From: Bradyrhizobium sp. Ghvi
GTDB taxonomy: Bacteria; Pseudomonadota; Alphaproteobacteria; Rhizobiales; Xanthobacteraceae
Reading direction: 5' to 3'
Length of the DNA: 64,000 nt
Assembly: GCF_900115265.1 (NCBI RefSeq)
Contig: NZ_FOVU01000017.1
Span: 1-64,000, forward strand
Position numbers and translations under genes: made by a program. The notes beneath the pieces are model-generated. The model saw only the letters and a program-made list of their open reading frames with translations. It made no database searches and had not been told where the DNA came from. Shown here in pieces: positions 35,145 through 44,409 of the stretch (the stretch's first letter is position 1; every line of letters begins with the position of its first letter).

Positions 35145-35203
35145 GGGGATTATCGATGCTAGAAGTGCCAGAGAAACGCCTTATCCATCTAAGGCATGTA
35201 TCG

Positions 35204-36109
35204 ATGTTCGACCTCAACCAGCTCCGCTGTTTCGTCACGGTGGCGGAGGAACTGCATTTCGGCCGCGCCGCCGCACGGCTGAACATGACCCAGCCGCCGC
35301 TATCCCGGCAGATTCAGGTGCTCGAGCATATCATCGACGCGCCTTTGCTGGAGCGCACCAGCCGCTCGGTGCGGCTGACCCCGGCCGGGCGTAGTTTCCT
35401 GCCCGAGGCCCGCCGTATCCTGAAGCTCGCGGAAAGCGCATCGCAGGTGGCCCGCCGTATCGCACTCGGCAAGACCGGCTCGCTCAAGATCGGCTTTACG
35501 GCCGCCGCCGCCTACGGTTTCCTGCCCGAGCTGGTCGCGGCCTGCCGCGCCAAGCTGCCGGAGGTCGACTTCTCGCTGAAGGAGATGGTCTCCGGCGATC
35601 AGTTCGAGGCGCTCACCTCGGGCCAGATCGATGCCGGCCTGCTGCGGCCGCCGATCGCGCGTCCCGAAGTTGCCAGCCGCCGGGTCGTCGCCGAGCCCCT
35701 GCTCGCCGCTATCCCGAAAAAGCATCCGCTGGCGAACGCGGAAAGCATCACCGTCAAGGACTTCGACGGCCAGCCCTTCGTGATGTATTCGCCCTATGAG
35801 AGCCGCTACTTTCACGATCTGCTGGTGGCGCTGTTCACCCGCGCCGACATCCTGCCGCGCTATGTCCAGCATCTCAGCCAGATCCACTCGATCCTGGCGA
35901 TGGTGCGCGCCGGCCTTGGCCTTGCCATCGTGCCGGCCGCGGCCGCCGGCCTGAAGATCTCCGACGTTCGGCTCCGCCCGCTCAAGCTGCGCACGCGTGT
36001 TCCGGCCGAGCTGTTCATGGTGTGGCGCCGCGACGACGAGAATCCCTTGCTCGCCGCGTTGGTCAAAATCGCCAGCGAATTGTCCTCGGCGGAGGTGATT
36101 GAGGATTGA
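35204..36109 (+). CDS. LysR-type regulator, probable regulator of aldarate catabolism
   Basis: A 301-residue LysR protein. FDLNQLRCFVTVAEELHFGRAAARLNMTQ-type sequence is the winged helix-turn-helix, and residues from about 90 form the effector-binding domain of the BenM/CatM subtype (SLKIGFTAAAAYGFLPELV). The ATG at 35204 matches the family start; an ATG at 35156 in frame would add 16 residues. It sits between permease and enzymes, so it probably senses glucarate, galactarate or a keto-deoxy intermediate (inference). Confidence 0.88.
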   Translation: MFDLNQLRCFVTVAEELHFGRAAARLNMTQPPLSRQIQVLEHIIDAPLLERTSRSVRLTPAGRSFLPEARRILKLAESASQVARRIALGKTGSLKIGFTAAAAYGFLPELVAACRAKLPEVDFSLKEMVSGDQFEALTSGQIDAGLLRPPIARPEVASRRVVAEPLLAAIPKKHPLANAESITVKDFDGQPFVMYSPYESRYFHDLLVALFTRADILPRYVQHLSQIHSILAMVRAGLGLAIVPAAAAGLKISDVRLRPLKLRTRVPAELFMVWRRDDENPLLAALVKIASELSSAEVIED

Positions 36110-36239
36110 TGCTCAATCCGCATCGATCGATATAGGCTTTGGCTTGGACGCGCATCGAACAGCCCCCTAAACAGCAGCGCATGGACGCGCGACCCGCATT
36201 GCGTCCCCGACACACACACGAGAGCAGGGAGCAGCGCCC
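36110..36239 (+). promoter_or_regulatory. Control region upstream of kdgD
   Basis: A 130-base gap before kdgD that contains ATCGATCGATATA (36122-36134). A similar ATCGATA occurs upstream of the permease (33655-33661) and a near match in front of the LysR start. These could be LysR sites, but the motif is short. Confidence 0.3.
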
Positions 36240-37184
36240 ATGAGCAAAATGACCCCGCAGGAAATGGCCCAGAAGATCGGATCGGGCCTCCTGTCCTTCC
36301 CCGTCACGCCGTTCAAGGCCGACTACTCCTTCGATGAGGCGACCTATCGCGCCAACATGGATTGGCTGTGCGGCTATGACGTCGCCGGCCTGTTCGCCGC
36401 CGGCGGCACCGGCGAATTCTTCTCGCTGACCCCGACGGAAGTCCCCGAAGTGGTCAAGGTCGCCGTCGACGAGACCAAGGGCCGCGTGCCCGTGCTCGCC
36501 GGTACCGGCTATGGCACCGCGATCGCCCGCGAGATCGCTGTTGGTGCGGAAAAGGCCGGCGCGGACGGTCTGTTGCTGCTGCCGCCCTACCTCACCCATT
36601 CCGAGCAGGAAGGCCTCGCCGCTCACGTCGAGGCCGTCTGCGCCTCCGTGAAAATCGGCGTCATCGTCTATAACCGCGACAACGCCATTCTGCAGCCCGA
36701 CACGCTCGCCCGCCTCGCGGAGCGCTGCCCGAACCTGGTCGGCTACAAGGACGGCATCGGCGACATCGAGCTGATGACGCGCGTCTACACCAAGCTCGGC
36801 GACCGCCTGACCTATGTCGGCGGCCTGCCGACCGCGGAGACTTTCGCTCTGCCCTATCTCGATATGGGCGTGACGACCTATTCCTCTGCCGTGTTCAACT
36901 TCGTGCCGGAATTCGCCACCAATTTTTACGCTGCTGTGCGCAGGCGCGACCATGCGACGATCCATGCCGGGCTGAAGGATTTCATCCTGCCGCTGATCGC
37001 GATCCGCAACCGCAAGAAGGGCTACGCGGTCTCGATCATCAAGGCCGGCATGAAGGTCATCGGCCGCGACTCCGGCCCGGTCCGTCCGCCGCTGACCGAT
37101 CTCACCGAGCAGGAGATTGCGGAACTGACCGCGCTGGTGAAAAATCTGCCCGCCATCCGATCGTCACAACAGGCTGCTGAATAA
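36240..37184 (+). CDS. kdgD: 5-dehydro-4-deoxyglucarate dehydratase KdgD
   Basis: A 314-residue enzyme of the DHDPS/NAL class I aldolase family that converts 5-keto-4-deoxy-glucarate to 2,5-dioxopentanoate with loss of water and CO2. LLSFPVTPFKADYSFD opens the barrel, GLFAAGGTGEFFSLT is the conserved substrate loop, YNRDNA holds the tyrosine, and NLVGYKDGIGD holds the Schiff-base lysine (about residue 170). It leads the enzyme operon kdgD-gudD-aldehyde dehydrogenase. A GGGAG ribosome site precedes the ATG. Confidence 0.94.
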   Translation: MSKMTPQEMAQKIGSGLLSFPVTPFKADYSFDEATYRANMDWLCGYDVAGLFAAGGTGEFFSLTPTEVPEVVKVAVDETKGRVPVLAGTGYGTAIAREIAVGAEKAGADGLLLLPPYLTHSEQEGLAAHVEAVCASVKIGVIVYNRDNAILQPDTLARLAERCPNLVGYKDGIGDIELMTRVYTKLGDRLTYVGGLPTAETFALPYLDMGVTTYSSAVFNFVPEFATNFYAAVRRRDHATIHAGLKDFILPLIAIRNRKKGYAVSIIKAGMKVIGRDSGPVRPPLTDLTEQEIAELTALVKNLPAIRSSQQAAE

Positions 37185-37209
37185 CAAACGACAACAGGAG
37201 GAGTGGGCG

Positions 37210-38553
37210 ATGGCCCGGACAGATATTTCTGGCGCACCGGTCGTCACAGCGATGCAGGTGATCCCGGTCGCGGGCCGCGACAGCATGCTCCTCAATCTGA
37301 GCGGCGCGCACGCGCCGTTCTTCACCCGCAATCTCGTCATCCTCACCGACAATGCCGGCCACACCGGCGTCGGCGAGGTGCCGGGTGGGCAAAAGATCTG
37401 GCAGACGCTTCAGGACGCCAGGGATCTCGTGATCGGCAAGACCGTCGGCGCGATGAACAACATCCTCGCCGATATCAGGACCACCTTCGCCGACCGTGAC
37501 GCCGGCGGCCGCGGCAAGCAGACATTCGACCTGCGCGTGATGATCCACGCGGTCACTGCAATCGAATCCGCCCTCCTCGACCTGCTCGGCCAGCATCTCG
37601 ATTTGCCCGTCGCAGCGCTGCTCGGCGAAGGCCAGCAGCGCAAAAGCGTCGAGACGCTCGGCTATCTCTTCTTCGTCGGCGACCGGCGTAAGAGCAAGCT
37701 CGACTACGTCACGGGCGAGACCGGCAAGGCGGAGTGGTTCAACCTCCGTCATCAGGAGGCGATGACGCCGGAGACGGTGGTGCGGCTCGCGGAAGCCACC
37801 CACGACCATTACGGCTTCGCCGACTTCAAGCTGAAGGGCGGCGTCCTGCGCGGCGAGCAGGAGATCGAGGCCGTCACCGCGATCGCGAAACGCTTTCCCA
37901 ACGCCCGCGTCACCCTGGACCCGAACGGCGCCTGGTCACTCGACGAGGCCATCAGCCTCTGCAAGAACATGCACGGCATCCTCGCCTATGCCGAGGACCC
38001 CTGCGGCGCCGAAGCCGGCTTCTCCGGCCGCGAGATCATGGCCGAGTTCCGCCGCGCCACCGGCCTGCCCACCGCGACCAACATGATCGCCACCGACTGG
38101 CGGCAGCTCTCCCATGCGTTGCGTCTCGGAGCGGTGGACATTCCGCTGGCCGACCCCCATTTCTGGACCATGCAGGGATCGGTGCGCGTCGCCCAGACCT
38201 GCCGCGACAACGGCCTGACCTGGGGCTCGCACTCCAACAACCACTTTGACATTTCGCTCGCCATGTTCACCCATGTCGGCGCGGCCGCTCCCGGCAAGGT
38301 CACCGCGATCGACACACACTGGATCTGGCAGGACGGCCAGGCACTCACCAAGGAGCCGCTCCAGATCAAGGGCGGCAAGATCGCGGTCCCGGATCGTCCG
38401 GGCCTCGGCATCGACATCGATCGCGCGGCCATTGAGGCCGCGCATGAGCTCTACAAGAAGCATGGACTTGGCGCCCGAGATGACGCTATCGCCATGCAGG
38501 ACCTGATCCCCGGCTGGACCTTCGACGACAAGCGGCCCTGCCTCGTTCGGTAA
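37210..38553 (+). CDS. gudD: Glucarate dehydratase GudD
   Basis: A 447-residue enolase-superfamily dehydratase that turns D-glucarate into 5-keto-4-deoxy-glucarate. FADFKLKGGVLRGEQE has the KxK catalytic lysine motif, TLDPNGAWS and YAEDPCGAE hold metal ligands, and WGSHSNNHFDIS the general-base histidine segment. NLVILTDNAGHTGVGEVPGG is the N-terminal capping domain characteristic of glucarate dehydratases. AGGAGGAG precedes the ATG; the gene lies 25 bases after kdgD. Confidence 0.94.
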   Translation: MARTDISGAPVVTAMQVIPVAGRDSMLLNLSGAHAPFFTRNLVILTDNAGHTGVGEVPGGQKIWQTLQDARDLVIGKTVGAMNNILADIRTTFADRDAGGRGKQTFDLRVMIHAVTAIESALLDLLGQHLDLPVAALLGEGQQRKSVETLGYLFFVGDRRKSKLDYVTGETGKAEWFNLRHQEAMTPETVVRLAEATHDHYGFADFKLKGGVLRGEQEIEAVTAIAKRFPNARVTLDPNGAWSLDEAISLCKNMHGILAYAEDPCGAEAGFSGREIMAEFRRATGLPTATNMIATDWRQLSHALRLGAVDIPLADPHFWTMQGSVRVAQTCRDNGLTWGSHSNNHFDISLAMFTHVGAAAPGKVTAIDTHWIWQDGQALTKEPLQIKGGKIAVPDRPGLGIDIDRAAIEAAHELYKKHGLGARDDAIAMQDLIPGWTFDDKRPCLVR

Positions 38554-38578
38554 GAAACCTTCCTTGGAGGAAAAAGAG

Positions 38579-40027
38579 ATGACTGCGATCCTCAAAAACT
38601 TCATCGGCGGCGAATGGGTCGACGGCTCCGGCGTCACCAGGAACATCAACCCCTCCAACACCAATGATCTCGTCGGCGAATACGCCAAGGCCGACAAGGC
38701 GCAGACCGAGAAGGCGATCGCCGCAGCGAAGGCTGCCTTCCCTGCCTGGGCGCAGTCGACGCCGCAGGTGCGCTACGACGCGCTCAACAAGATCTCGACC
38801 GAAATCCTGGCCCGCAAGGAAGAGCTCGGCCGCTTGCTCGCCCGCGAGGAAGGCAAGACGTTGCCCGAGGGCATCGGCGAGGTTGCGCGTGCCGGCCAGA
38901 TCTTTGCGTTCTTCGCCGGCGAGGCGCTGCGCCTGATCGGCGAGAAGGGTGCCTCCGTCCGTCCCGGCCTCGACGTCGAGCTCACGCGCGAGCCGGTCGG
39001 CGTCGTCGGCATGATCACGCCCTGGAATTTCCCGATCGCGATCCCCGCCTGGAAAATCGCGCCGGCGCTCTGCTACGGCAACACCGTCGTGTTCAAGCCG
39101 GCTGAGCTGGTGCCGGGCTCCGGACATGCGCTCGCCGAGATCATCACCCGCTCCGGCATTCCCGCCGGCGTGTTCAACCTCGTGGTCGGCTCCGGCTCCG
39201 TGGTCGGCCAGACTCTGCTCGAGCATCCCGACGTCGCCGCGATCTCGTTCACCGGCTCGGTGCAAACAGGCCGCAAGATCGCGCAGGCTTGCGTGCTCTC
39301 GAACCCGATGAAGAAATTCCAGCTCGAGATGGGCGGCAAGAACCCGCTGGTCGTGCTCGACGACGCCGACCTCAAGACCGCCGTCGAAGTCGCCGTCAAC
39401 GGCGCGTATTTCTCGACCGGCCAGCGCTGCACCGCCTCCTCGCGCCTGATCGTCACCGAGGGTATCCACGACCGCTTCGTCGCGGCGGTGGCCGAACGCC
39501 TGAACAGCCTGTCCGTGGACGATGCGCTCAAGGCCGGCGTGCATATCGGCCCGGTGGTCGACCAGAGTCAGCTCGACCAGGACCTGCGCTACATCAAGAT
39601 CGGGCAGGACGAAGGCGCCAAGCTCGCCTTCGGCGGCGAACTGCTCAAGCGCGAGAATCCCGGCCACTATCTCCAGCCGGCACTGTTCACAGAGGCCAAT
39701 AACAACATGCGCATCGCACGCGAGGAAATCTTCGGGCCCGTTGCCGCCGTCATCCGCGCCAAGAACTACGAGGAGGCCCTCGCCATCTCCAACGACACCG
39801 AGTTCGGCCTCGCCTCCGGCATCTGCACCACCAGCCTGAAATACGCTTCGCACTACAAGCGCAACAGCGAGTCCGGCATGGTGATGGTCAATCTGCCGAC
39901 AGCCGGCGTCGACTATCACGTGCCGTTCGGCGGCCGGAAGGGCTCGAGCTACGGCGCCCGCGAGCAGGGCTCCTATGCCCGCGAGTTCTACACGACTGTG
40001 AAGACGGCTTATACCTTCCCGGGTTGA
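38579..40027 (+). CDS. 2-oxoglutarate semialdehyde (2,5-dioxopentanoate) dehydrogenase
   Basis: A 482-residue aldehyde dehydrogenase that oxidises 2,5-dioxopentanoate to 2-oxoglutarate, the last step of the pathway. GMITPWNFPIAIPAWKIAPA is the coenzyme loop, FTGSVQTGRKI and LEMGGKNPLVV hold the catalytic Glu region, and FSTGQRCTASS holds the catalytic Cys (about residue 284). The upstream TTG at 38564 overlaps a GGAGG site that is eight bases from the ATG at 38579, so the ATG is chosen. Confidence 0.92.
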   Translation: MTAILKNFIGGEWVDGSGVTRNINPSNTNDLVGEYAKADKAQTEKAIAAAKAAFPAWAQSTPQVRYDALNKISTEILARKEELGRLLAREEGKTLPEGIGEVARAGQIFAFFAGEALRLIGEKGASVRPGLDVELTREPVGVVGMITPWNFPIAIPAWKIAPALCYGNTVVFKPAELVPGSGHALAEIITRSGIPAGVFNLVVGSGSVVGQTLLEHPDVAAISFTGSVQTGRKIAQACVLSNPMKKFQLEMGGKNPLVVLDDADLKTAVEVAVNGAYFSTGQRCTASSRLIVTEGIHDRFVAAVAERLNSLSVDDALKAGVHIGPVVDQSQLDQDLRYIKIGQDEGAKLAFGGELLKRENPGHYLQPALFTEANNNMRIAREEIFGPVAAVIRAKNYEEALAISNDTEFGLASGICTTSLKYASHYKRNSESGMVMVNLPTAGVDYHVPFGGRKGSSYGAREQGSYAREFYTTVKTAYTFPG

Positions 40028-40039
40028 TAGGCAGACTTC

Positions 40040-40126
40040 GTAGGGGGGGTCAGCGCAGCGTAACCCACCTCTTCTGGTTCAACGGATGCAGACAGGGGCG
40101 GGTTACGCTGCGCTAACCCACCCTAC
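40040..40126. repeat. Inverted-repeat intergenic element
   Basis: Arms of about 28 bases (40040-40067 and 40097-40126), GTAGGG...AGCGCAGCGTAACCC and GGGTTACGCTGCGCTAACCC...CCCTAC, flank about 30 bases. It occupies nearly the whole gap before garD. Elements with GGGTTACGCTGCGCTAACCC are common in Bradyrhizobium genomes (recalled, not searched). Transcribed, it would form a strong hairpin between the aldehyde dehydrogenase and garD. Confidence 0.75.
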
Positions 40127-40142
40127 ATTTCCGGAATCCTCG

Positions 40143-41684
40143 ATGGACCAGGACGTCGCAGCGAAAGAACAGCCCCGCTACATCAAGCTCAACGCGCGCG
40201 ACAACGTCGCGATCGTGGTCAATGATTTCGGGCTTCCCGCCGGCTCCCGCTTTGCCTGCGGGCTGACGCTGCGCGCGTTCGTGCCGCAAGGGCACAAGAC
40301 CGCCCTGGTCGACATCGCTCAAGATGAGCCGATCATCCGCTATGGCGAGGTGATCGGCTACGCGCTCTCCCCGATCCTGGCCGGCGAATGGGTCGACGAG
40401 GCCCGCATCCGCATGCCGGAGGCCCCTGCTCTCGACAAGCTCGAAATCTCCACCGCCGTGCCCGCACCGCTGCCGCCGCTCGAAGGCTTTACCTTCGAGG
40501 GCTACCGCAATCCGGACGGCTCGGTCGGCACGAAAAATATTCTGGGCATCTCTTCCTCCGTGCAATGCGTGAAGGGCACGATGGAATATGCCGTCAAGCG
40601 CATCCGCGCCGAGCTCTTGCCGAAATACCCCAACGTCGACGACGTCGTGCCGCTGACGCACGCCTATGGGTGCGGCGTCGCTATCACCGCGCCCGACGCG
40701 GTGGTGCCGATCCGCACGCTGCAGAATATCGCGATCAACCCGAATTTCGGCGGCGAGATCCTGGTCGTCGGCCTCGGCTGCGAGAAGCTGGCACCCGAAC
40801 GACTGGTGCCGGAAGGCGCCAGCGATGCCATCGTGCGCATGCAGGACGAAGCCTTCGACGGCTTTGGCGCGATCGTCGAAGCGATCATGACCCAGGCCGA
40901 AGCGCGTCTGAAGGTGCTCAACACCCGCGAGCGCGAGACCTGCCCCGCCTCCGATCTCGTCATCGGCCTGCAATGCGGCGGCAGCGACGCCTTCTCCGGC
41001 GTTACCGCAAACCCGGCCGTTGGCTTCGCTGCGGACCTGCTGGTCAGCGCCGGTGCCACCGTGATGTTCTCCGAAGTCACGGAAGTGCGCGACGCCATCC
41101 AGTTGCTCACCCGCCGCGCCATCAACGAGGATGTCGGCCGCGCGCTGGTGCGCGAGATGGCGTGGTACGATTGTTATTTGGCCCGCGGCGGCGCCGATCG
41201 CAGCGCCAACACCACGCCCGGCAACAAGAAGGGCGGCCTTGCCAACATCGTCGAGAAGTCGCTCGGCTCGATCGTCAAATCCGGCTCATCAGCCATTACC
41301 GGCGTGCTCTCGCCCGGTCAGAAGGCAACGCAGAAAGGCATGCTGTTCGCGGCAACGCCGGCGAGCGACTTCATCTGCGGTACGCTCCAGCTCGCCTCGG
41401 GCATGACCTTGCAGGTGTTCACCACCGGCCGTGGCACACCCTACGGCCTTGCGGCCGCACCCGTCATCAAGGTCGCGACACGCACCGAGCTTGCCCGCCG
41501 CTGGAAGGACCTGATCGATTTCGATGCGGGCGGCATCGCCACCGGTGCAAAGACCATCGAGGAAACCGGCTGGGACCTGTTCCACCTGATCCTCGACGTC
41601 GCCTCCGGCCGGACCAAGCCGTGGTCCGACCGCTGGGGCATCCACAACGATCTCACGCTGTTTAATCCGGCGCCGGTGACCTGA
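40143..41684 (+). CDS. garD: Galactarate dehydratase GarD (UxaA family)
   Basis: A 513-residue altronate/galactarate dehydratase-family enzyme feeding galactarate to 5-keto-4-deoxy-glucarate and thus to KdgD. An N-terminal SAF domain (residues about 10-85) is followed by the catalytic domain, with FEGYRNPDGSVGTKN, HAYGCGV, GLGCEK and QCGGSDAFSG holding the Cys/His/Glu metal-site candidates. The ATG at 40143 is chosen because the upstream codons lie inside the inverted repeat. Confidence 0.9.
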   Translation: MDQDVAAKEQPRYIKLNARDNVAIVVNDFGLPAGSRFACGLTLRAFVPQGHKTALVDIAQDEPIIRYGEVIGYALSPILAGEWVDEARIRMPEAPALDKLEISTAVPAPLPPLEGFTFEGYRNPDGSVGTKNILGISSSVQCVKGTMEYAVKRIRAELLPKYPNVDDVVPLTHAYGCGVAITAPDAVVPIRTLQNIAINPNFGGEILVVGLGCEKLAPERLVPEGASDAIVRMQDEAFDGFGAIVEAIMTQAEARLKVLNTRERETCPASDLVIGLQCGGSDAFSGVTANPAVGFAADLLVSAGATVMFSEVTEVRDAIQLLTRRAINEDVGRALVREMAWYDCYLARGGADRSANTTPGNKKGGLANIVEKSLGSIVKSGSSAITGVLSPGQKATQKGMLFAATPASDFICGTLQLASGMTLQVFTTGRGTPYGLAAAPVIKVATRTELARRWKDLIDFDAGGIATGAKTIEETGWDLFHLILDVASGRTKPWSDRWGIHNDLTLFNPAPVT

Positions 41685-41698
41685 GCGGCGCCGCGCCC

Positions 41699-42406
41699 TC
41701 AGTACCGCGCTCTCACCGGCGCTTCACCGAAATGATAGTTCACGCCGAACCGCACAAGGCTGACATTGCGTTCGTTGACTTTGGCGTCCGGCAAGTCGGT
41801 TGAAGTTGCCGTCGTGAACGACGGGACGAACAGGTACTCGGCCTTTGCCGACCAATTCGACAGGAACATCCATTCGAGGCCCCCGCCGACAACGCCGCCC
41901 CAGACGGCGTTCGGCTCGGAGTTGGTCGAGTTGAATGCGTTCCAGGACTTCAGTCCCGCGACGGCGACACCGCCCGTCACATACGGCATGACGTCTCCGA
42001 ACGCCACGCCGACGCGGGCGCGGCCAGTGTGCAGCCACGTGATTTTCGTCCGACAGGGAACTGAACCTGCGCAAAAGCCATTTGATGTGTTGCCGTCAAT
42101 GTCCGCTGCGGAGAGGTCGCCTTCGACGCCCGCGACAATCGTGCCGAACTGCCAGTCGTACCCGACGGTTGCGCCGCCGATCCAGCCGGTTTGCGCGAAG
42201 CTGCCGGAATTGCCGATCAGCGGCAGTGTCGGATAATCCTGGTTTGCCGTTCCGCGCCCCCAGCCGGCGACAACACCGACATGAAATCCTGACCACGGCG
42301 CCGCCGCGGTCGCAGCCGTATACGGCACTGCTGCGAGATCCGCGGCTGCGGCTTCGCCGGCGAGAATGCCCGTCAACGAAACGAGAGCAATTGCGTACTT
42401 GATCAT
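41699..42406 (-). CDS. Outer-membrane beta-barrel protein (Omp25/RopB-like)
   Basis: A 235-residue protein: signal peptide to about residue 22 (LTGILAGEAAAADL), then WSGFHVGVVAGWG, the classic first strand of alphaproteobacterial 8-strand Omp25/RopB barrels, ending in LVRFGVNYHF near the C-terminus. The frame is open much further upstream, but GAGG before the ATG at 42406 and the signal peptide fix the start. It follows the porin gene by 19 bases. Confidence 0.87.
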   Translation of the reverse strand: MIKYAIALVSLTGILAGEAAAADLAAVPYTAATAAAPWSGFHVGVVAGWGRGTANQDYPTLPLIGNSGSFAQTGWIGGATVGYDWQFGTIVAGVEGDLSAADIDGNTSNGFCAGSVPCRTKITWLHTGRARVGVAFGDVMPYVTGGVAVAGLKSWNAFNSTNSEPNAVWGGVVGGGLEWMFLSNWSAKAEYLFVPSFTTATSTDLPDAKVNERNVSLVRFGVNYHFGEAPVRARY

Positions 42407-42425
42407 TGTGTTATCCTCGTCTCGT

Positions 42426-44114
42426 TCAGGTGCCGGGAAGCTGGTAACGCAGCTCAGTGAAGAACAAGTGGGTGTGCGCCTCGCCCGGCGCGCCGATCGC
42501 GACGAACCAAGGCTCGCGCCGCAGATAGGAGTATTGCGCGAGGCCGGTGATGGCGCCGTATTGCGGGTCAGCCCAGAACGTATGCTTGAGGTCGAGCGTC
42601 CACTGCTCGATCTGCTTGTTGGCGGTGTTCGGTGAGTTCGGGCCGCCGAAACCGGCAATTCGGTTGGGAAGCGGATTGGTCGGATCCACGAAGTAATTGG
42701 CGTCGAAGAAGGTCTGACCGTAATAGGCAGATAGGATCGTCGGCTGGAGCACGCGCCACTCGAAGCCTGCGAGATAGCCGCGCGAGCGAACGGTCGAAAG
42801 CGCGATGTTGTACACACCTCCGCTGCCGGTTGCGGTGGGCACGACATCAGGACCGAGGGCGCCGAGATAGCGGCCGCCGCCATCGCTCCAGAACGCGTTG
42901 CCCACAAGCGCGAAGGTCCGGAAGAATTCGAGATTCGCCCCGACGGTCGTCGCCCATCCGTTCGCATCGTGCCAGTTCCAGGTCGTCCCGATGGCGGTTG
43001 GGATATTCGTGGAGCGGAAATGCCGCCACATGCCGGCCGCCTCGACATGCAGCCGCGTGCCGGACCAGATATCGCTGTCGTATGCGGCCTTGGCGACCAC
43101 ATCGGGAGTGCGGTTCGGCGTGCCCGGAACAGCGCCGGTGTCGAACTGCGACGCAAGCTGCGCATTGAAGGCGAACGGATAGATCACCTCACCCGCGCCG
43201 ACATATTGCTGCGGGTTTTCGACGCCGGCACCGATGGTGAAATTCGGTGTGGCGTGCCAGGCGAAATGCGCCGCCGCTTGACGCGCCCAGGGCAGGCCGA
43301 CCTGAAAGCTCTGGTCGATATTATTGGTCAGGAAAACGTCCGACGGATCGGGGCCCATGCCGTACCGGTTTGGCGTCAACCAGCTGTAGGTCTGGCCGAA
43401 GCTCGTCTCGAACTGCCCTGCTTTGACGTCGGCGTAGGCAAGCCGCATGCGGAAGGTGTGGCTGTTGGAGTTGACGTAGACGTTAGCGGGGTCATTGCCG
43501 TTGAAGTCACCTTCGAAATAACCGGTGAGATCGACGCCCCTGATGTTGCCGTGGGCGCGTAAGCCGAGCAGCGAGTTCTGCGCCGACATGCGCGTCTCGG
43601 TCATGTTACCGCCGATTGTATTGTCGAACGGGATCGCGCCGAAATTGGTCGTGGTCGCATTCCCGGTATTTGTGTTGCGGCTGACGCCGGTGAGCGCAAT
43701 GTAGCCGACCGGCGCAATCTCGAAGCCGCCGACCTCGAAGCCGGCCGCCTTGCGTGGCATCGGCGCTGGCCCCGAAGGCGTCGCGACCGGGGGCGGCACG
43801 ACGGATACCGGGGCTGGTCGGGCATCCGTAGCGGCAACGCTCTCCGGCCGCGACTTCGATTTGAGCACCTGAAGATCGGCCTCGGCGAGCACGCCCTTCT
43901 TGCGCAGGAGGGCCACCAAGCGGTCGCTCTGTTGCGCGGGCGGTGCAGAGGTGACGGCGCGAGCTTCACTCGACGAGATCACGCCCTTGCTGGCCAGGAG
44001 CGACAGAAGCGCCTCGTTCTCGCCGGCCATCGCCGACGTGACGCCGCACACCGCAATTGCCGCGACGGATGTCGTTGCCAGCAACACGTTGCGAAATCCG
44101 AGACCACTTCTCAT
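42426..44114 (-). CDS. Outer-membrane porin-like protein (DcaP-like)
   Basis: A 562-residue protein with a signal peptide (VLLATTSVAAIAVCG, cleavage near SAMAGENE). An N-terminal helical region (NEALLSLLASKGVISSSEA), possibly a trimerising coil, is followed by a Pro-rich linker and a large beta barrel from about residue 125, ending FFTELRYQL-like. This layout resembles DcaP-type porins for organic acids, but the family call is tentative. GGAGG precedes the ATG at 44114. Divergent from an AraC regulator that may control it. Confidence 0.78.
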   Translation of the reverse strand: MRSGLGFRNVLLATTSVAAIAVCGVTSAMAGENEALLSLLASKGVISSSEARAVTSAPPAQQSDRLVALLRKKGVLAEADLQVLKSKSRPESVAATDARPAPVSVVPPPVATPSGPAPMPRKAAGFEVGGFEIAPVGYIALTGVSRNTNTGNATTTNFGAIPFDNTIGGNMTETRMSAQNSLLGLRAHGNIRGVDLTGYFEGDFNGNDPANVYVNSNSHTFRMRLAYADVKAGQFETSFGQTYSWLTPNRYGMGPDPSDVFLTNNIDQSFQVGLPWARQAAAHFAWHATPNFTIGAGVENPQQYVGAGEVIYPFAFNAQLASQFDTGAVPGTPNRTPDVVAKAAYDSDIWSGTRLHVEAAGMWRHFRSTNIPTAIGTTWNWHDANGWATTVGANLEFFRTFALVGNAFWSDGGGRYLGALGPDVVPTATGSGGVYNIALSTVRSRGYLAGFEWRVLQPTILSAYYGQTFFDANYFVDPTNPLPNRIAGFGGPNSPNTANKQIEQWTLDLKHTFWADPQYGAITGLAQYSYLRREPWFVAIGAPGEAHTHLFFTELRYQLPGT

Positions 44115-44409
44115 TCCTGCTCCTCCAAAAATCATCAGCGCCGTACATCCGAACGCGAGCAGCGCTGCCCGACGGCAACCGGCCGTCGATTCCGCAGCTT
44201 CGGTTCGTGCGAACACCTAACCGCGGGCTGCCGCGGCAGGCTCGGACCGGGATGAACTGGATTGGACGCATGAGAACTCATCGGCGTTTTGCCGCCATGC
44301 GATGCATCGCGGCCACAGTCGGACCCTCGCAATTGAAATGATGCGAAAATGCGCTAACAAGACGCCAGAGCCATCGCACTGCCGGTCGATGGATTGCGAC
44401 CCAAGCAGC
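44115..44409. other. Intergenic region between porin and AraC genes
   Basis: A 295-base divergent control region. It contains a few GC-rich inverted repeats (for example around CCGCGGGCTGCCGCGG) but no promoter that could be placed with confidence. In-frame codons from 44302 could extend the AraC protein. Confidence 0.5.

Noticed and set aside
41699..43165. A 488-residue protein ending in the beta barrel
   Set aside because: The extra 253 codons overlap the porin gene out of frame and are Ser/Arg-rich noise; the barrel protein has its own signal peptide and ribosome site at 42406.
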